From positions 1 through 7,989 of the forward strand of contig CAZEMH010000019.1 in NCBI GenBank assembly GCA_964513365.1: a stretch of DNA of 7,989 nucleotides. The letters are read 5' to 3'. The notes below the pieces were generated by a model that did no database searches, was not told the DNA's origin, and saw only the letters and a program-made list of their open reading frames with translations. This DNA comes from DAOVIY01 sp964513365. GTDB taxonomy: Bacteria > Patescibacteriota > Minisyncoccia > UBA6257. Positions 6,192 through 7,989 of this stretch are shown one piece after another. Every line of letters begins with the position of its first letter. Position 1 is the stretch's first letter. Both the position numbers and the translations under genes were made by a program.

Positions 6192-7050
6192 ATGGGTTCT
6201 CCTTCTGATATTTTTTATAAGGAATAGGTTCTTCGCTGATGTCTGTTTTCTCTTTTTTTTCTTTTTCTTCCTTCAATTTAGCTCCAAGAATATAAGGTCT
6301 TTCTTTTTTAGTCTTTTCAAAGATTTCTTCATCTTTAAATTTTTCCCCTTCTCCGCTTAAAACTTCAGAAGATTTTATTTCCTCTATAGGCTTTTTTTTC
6401 AGTGGTTCTTTTTTTTCTTTAGGAGCTGGTTTTTTAAAAGAAACTTTTTTCATTTTTTCTATTATTTCAGGCTGGATATCTTTGCTTTGCATTGCTGCCA
6501 ATAGTTTTTCCCGAATCTTTTCTTGTTGCTCAGGAGGAACCTTTGGAGTAACAACTTTTTTCAATTCTTCAATTTTACTTACTGGTTTTTCTACCTTTAC
6601 TTCAGATGCTTCAGGAAAAGAATATTCAGGAATAATTTGTTTAACTTCTTCTTCCTGCATAGGTTTTACCTTCTCTGGCTCTAATGGTCGCATTGATTCT
6701 TTTTCTTTTATTTCTTGTGGAATTTTTTGTTCTAGAAGTTGAGATTTATATTGTTCTAATTCTTTGCTAAATTGTTCAAAGATTTTCTTTTTTGCCAATT
6801 CAATAATAATTCTTGCTTGCGATGGAGATACTTTTAAGCTAGATTCTATTTTTTTATAGAAATCTATCGGTGATATTTGACCCAACAAGACATTACTAAT
6901 CATTTCTGTTAATTCAGTTGTCTGACTTGTATCTAATCTTGTTAATGTAACAATATTCTTTATTGTTTTATATAATTCTTCAGAGATAAGAAAATCTTTG
7001 ATTTTCTGTGAAGAAGCAGAATATCGTTTTTGAAAATTATTTTCATTCAT
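6178..7050 (-). CDS. Cytoplasmic protein with N-terminal helical domain and Lys/Glu/Pro-rich tail, function unknown
   Basis: A 290-residue protein with no signal peptide or membrane helix. Residues 15-95 look like a compact helical domain: IKDFLISEELYKTI, then TTELTEMISNVLLGQISPID, then SLKVSPSQARIIIELAKKKIF. The pattern of a short start helix, a VLLG-x2-P-x-DF step and a final IxxELxKKIF helix recurs in uncharacterised CPR proteins, often near T4SS genes, but I know of no function. Residues 96-290 are low-complexity and charged (Lys, Glu, Pro), probably disordered, with short blocks such as PPEQQEKIREKLLAAM (177-192) that may form helices. The gene lies 12 bp after the VirB6-like gene and runs into prgI, so it belongs to the operon. 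A cytoplasmic scaffold or regulator at the base of the channel is a guess. The ATG at 7050 lacks a clear Shine-Dalgarno. Confidence 0.75.
   Translation of the reverse strand: MNENNFQKRYSASSQKIKDFLISEELYKTIKNIVTLTRLDTSQTTELTEMISNVLLGQISPIDFYKKIESSLKVSPSQARIIIELAKKKIFEQFSKELEQYKSQLLEQKIPQEIKEKESMRPLEPEKVKPMQEEEVKQIIPEYSFPEASEVKVEKPVSKIEELKKVVTPKVPPEQQEKIREKLLAAMQSKDIQPEIIEKMKKVSFKKPAPKEKKEPLKKKPIEEIKSSEVLSGEGEKFKDEEIFEKTKKERPYILGAKLKEEKEKKEKTDISEEPIPYKKYQKENPFGQA
6198..6204 (-). promoter_or_regulatory. Ribosome binding site (AAGGAGA) for the TTG start of prgI
   Basis: On the minus strand AAGGAGA ends 6-7 nt before the TTG at 6191. Most other starts in the window have no such motif. It lies inside the Lys-Glu codons (QKENPFGQA) of the preceding gene, which uses Lys and Glu heavily, so a chance match is possible. 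If functional, it favours the TTG start; otherwise the ATG at 6173 is used by re-initiation after the stop at 6178. Confidence 0.4.
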
Positions 7051-7062
7051 AGTTTATCATTA

Positions 7063-7989
7063 TTATTCTTGTGGCCAGGTCCATATTCTACCTTTTTTAA
7101 CCATACCAGGATGAGGAGGTGTTTCTTTTGGGCTTTTATCTTGTGTATCTTTATCTTTTTCTTTCTTTTTTTCGCTTATAATTCCGCTAGCCGCTCGCAG
7201 GACTGTTGAAGAAGGTATTGCTTCTTCGTAGAATTTTTTCTTTGCTTGTTTGTCTTTTTTTATAGCTTGTGCTATTTTCCCTTCTGGTCCTCCCCACTCA
7301 CCTTCAACCATATCTTTGGGAGAAATTCCTTCCCACCAACCGGCTAATTGAGCCGGAGAAAGTTTTTTGGCTATTTCCTGAATAGTTTCGTCAAAAGCTT
7401 TATCGCCAGCGTCTTTAATCTCTTGCTCTGATTTGCCTTGTTTTCTTGCCTCATCTTCTTTTTCTTTAACAATATCTTTTATAAAGTCGCTAGTTTGGGT
7501 CTTATCTCTTATTTTATCAGGCTTAATTCTACTTAAAGCTTCTACTTTATTTCCTATGGTATCGCCAGTCTTAACAAGTTGTCCTTTTTCCAATTTGAAG
7601 TAGTGAGGAATTGCTTTAGTAATAGCGGCTGCATTAAGGCGTTCATCCCCCTGATGCATTTTAATAAATTCTATAGACTCTTGTTTTAGTTCACCCATAT
7701 CAGCTAATTTATTAGTTAAAGCGATCCTCCTTTCATAAGCGTTTCTATTTAATGGAGATGGAGCCGGAGCTTTTTCAAGTTGCTTTAGGTTTCCTAATCC
7801 TACATTCTCCAAATTCTTTTCATACTCCTTAACTCTTCTAGCTTTTGCTTTTTCTCCAGCAACCATCATTTCTTGTCCAACCCCGCCTAATAATGGGACT
7901 TTAGTCAAGAATTTTCCTGCTTTTTTGTAAGTTGAAGATTCAGTTATTGCTCCAGATGTTTTTTTACTGACAAAGGCGCCAGCTGCTGC
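7063..7989 (-). CDS. C-terminal part of a probable VirB6/TrbL-like T4SS membrane protein, cut by window edge
   Basis: The frame is open to the right edge, giving 308 visible codons plus stop; the TTG at 7908 is an internal Leu. The visible part begins AAAGAFVSKK and then has KFLTKVPLLGGVGQEMM, which resembles the stretch just after the last membrane helices in CPR VirB6/TrbL-like proteins. The rest is a soluble, highly charged tail. It contains the block NRNAYERRIALTNKLADMGE, a segment around QGDERLNAAAITKAIPHYF, a helical Lys/Glu-rich middle, SPAQLAGWWEGISPKDM, and a Lys-rich end closing in KKGRIWTWPQE. No transmembrane segment is visible. Being first in the visible operon and adjacent to the PrgI-VirB4 set supports the VirB6-like role, but the deciding membrane domain is outside the window. 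It could instead be another operon-specific cytoplasmic protein. Confidence 0.65.
   Translation of the reverse strand, partial: AAAGAFVSKKTSGAITESSTYKKAGKFLTKVPLLGGVGQEMMVAGEKAKARRVKEYEKNLENVGLGNLKQLEKAPAPSPLNRNAYERRIALTNKLADMGELKQESIEFIKMHQGDERLNAAAITKAIPHYFKLEKGQLVKTGDTIGNKVEALSRIKPDKIRDKTQTSDFIKDIVKEKEDEARKQGKSEQEIKDAGDKAFDETIQEIAKKLSPAQLAGWWEGISPKDMVEGEWGGPEGKIAQAIKKDKQAKKKFYEEAIPSSTVLRAASGIISEKKKEKDKDTQDKSPKETPPHPGMVKKGRIWTWPQE

Noticed and set aside
6482..6742. 86-residue plus-strand frame rich in Ser, Phe, Cys and Gly
   Set aside because: It is the antisense shadow of the Lys/Glu-rich tail on the minus strand.
1..7989. tRNA, rRNA, CRISPR, IS or attachment sites
   Set aside because: No cloverleaf-like, repeat-spacer, transposase or terminal-repeat pattern was found by eye on either strand.

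Overview
The window is AT-rich and tightly packed. It looks like a chromosome segment from a Patescibacteria/CPR bacterium, probably of Parcubacteria or Microgenomates type. The basis is the set of short, divergent genes of a type IV secretion-like system: PrgI, a separate TraC-like N-terminal protein, a VirB4 ATPase, a two-helix T4SS pilin and a VirB6/TrbL-like tail. This combination and order is common in CPR genomes. The assignment comes from family recognition; no ribosomal marker is present. TAA, TAG and TGA all act as stops, so I see no sign of recoding.

Layout: positions 1-1150 on the plus strand carry the end of yidC (membrane insertase) and a complete jag/khpB-like KH-R3H gene. These are the tail of the conserved rpmH-rnpA-yidC-jag block, which often lies near oriC. 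From 1155 to the right edge everything is on the minus strand and reads as one probable operon. In transcription order it holds: a VirB6/TrbL-like cytoplasmic tail (cut by the right edge); a helical-domain plus Lys/Glu/Pro-rich cytoplasmic protein; PrgI; a TraC-like protein; the VirB4 ATPase; a small three-helix membrane protein; a secreted Cys-rich protein with 18-residue repeats; and a pilin fused to a putative LAS/M15-type metallopeptidase. Gaps are 0-26 bp, with one possible 14-bp overlap, and the two convergent units are separated by only 4 bp. There is no gene-free stretch over 300 bp.

Likely joint role: VirB4 with its TraC-like partner would power an inner-membrane channel made of PrgI (VirB3-like) and the VirB6-like protein. 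The distal genes encode the outer-face parts: a pilin, a disulfide-rich secreted protein and a small membrane protein. No relaxase, coupling protein (VirD4), VirB11 or VirB8/9/10 is in the window, so DNA conjugation cannot be claimed. A surface pilus, contact or uptake machine is equally possible.

The most interesting feature is the last gene of the operon. Its N-terminal half is a standard CPR T4SS pilin. Its C-terminal half carries H-x6-D and H-x-H motifs like those of LAS peptidases (lysostaphin, D-Ala-D-Ala peptidase, hedgehog). This suggests a peptidoglycan-cutting domain covalently joined to the pilus subunit.
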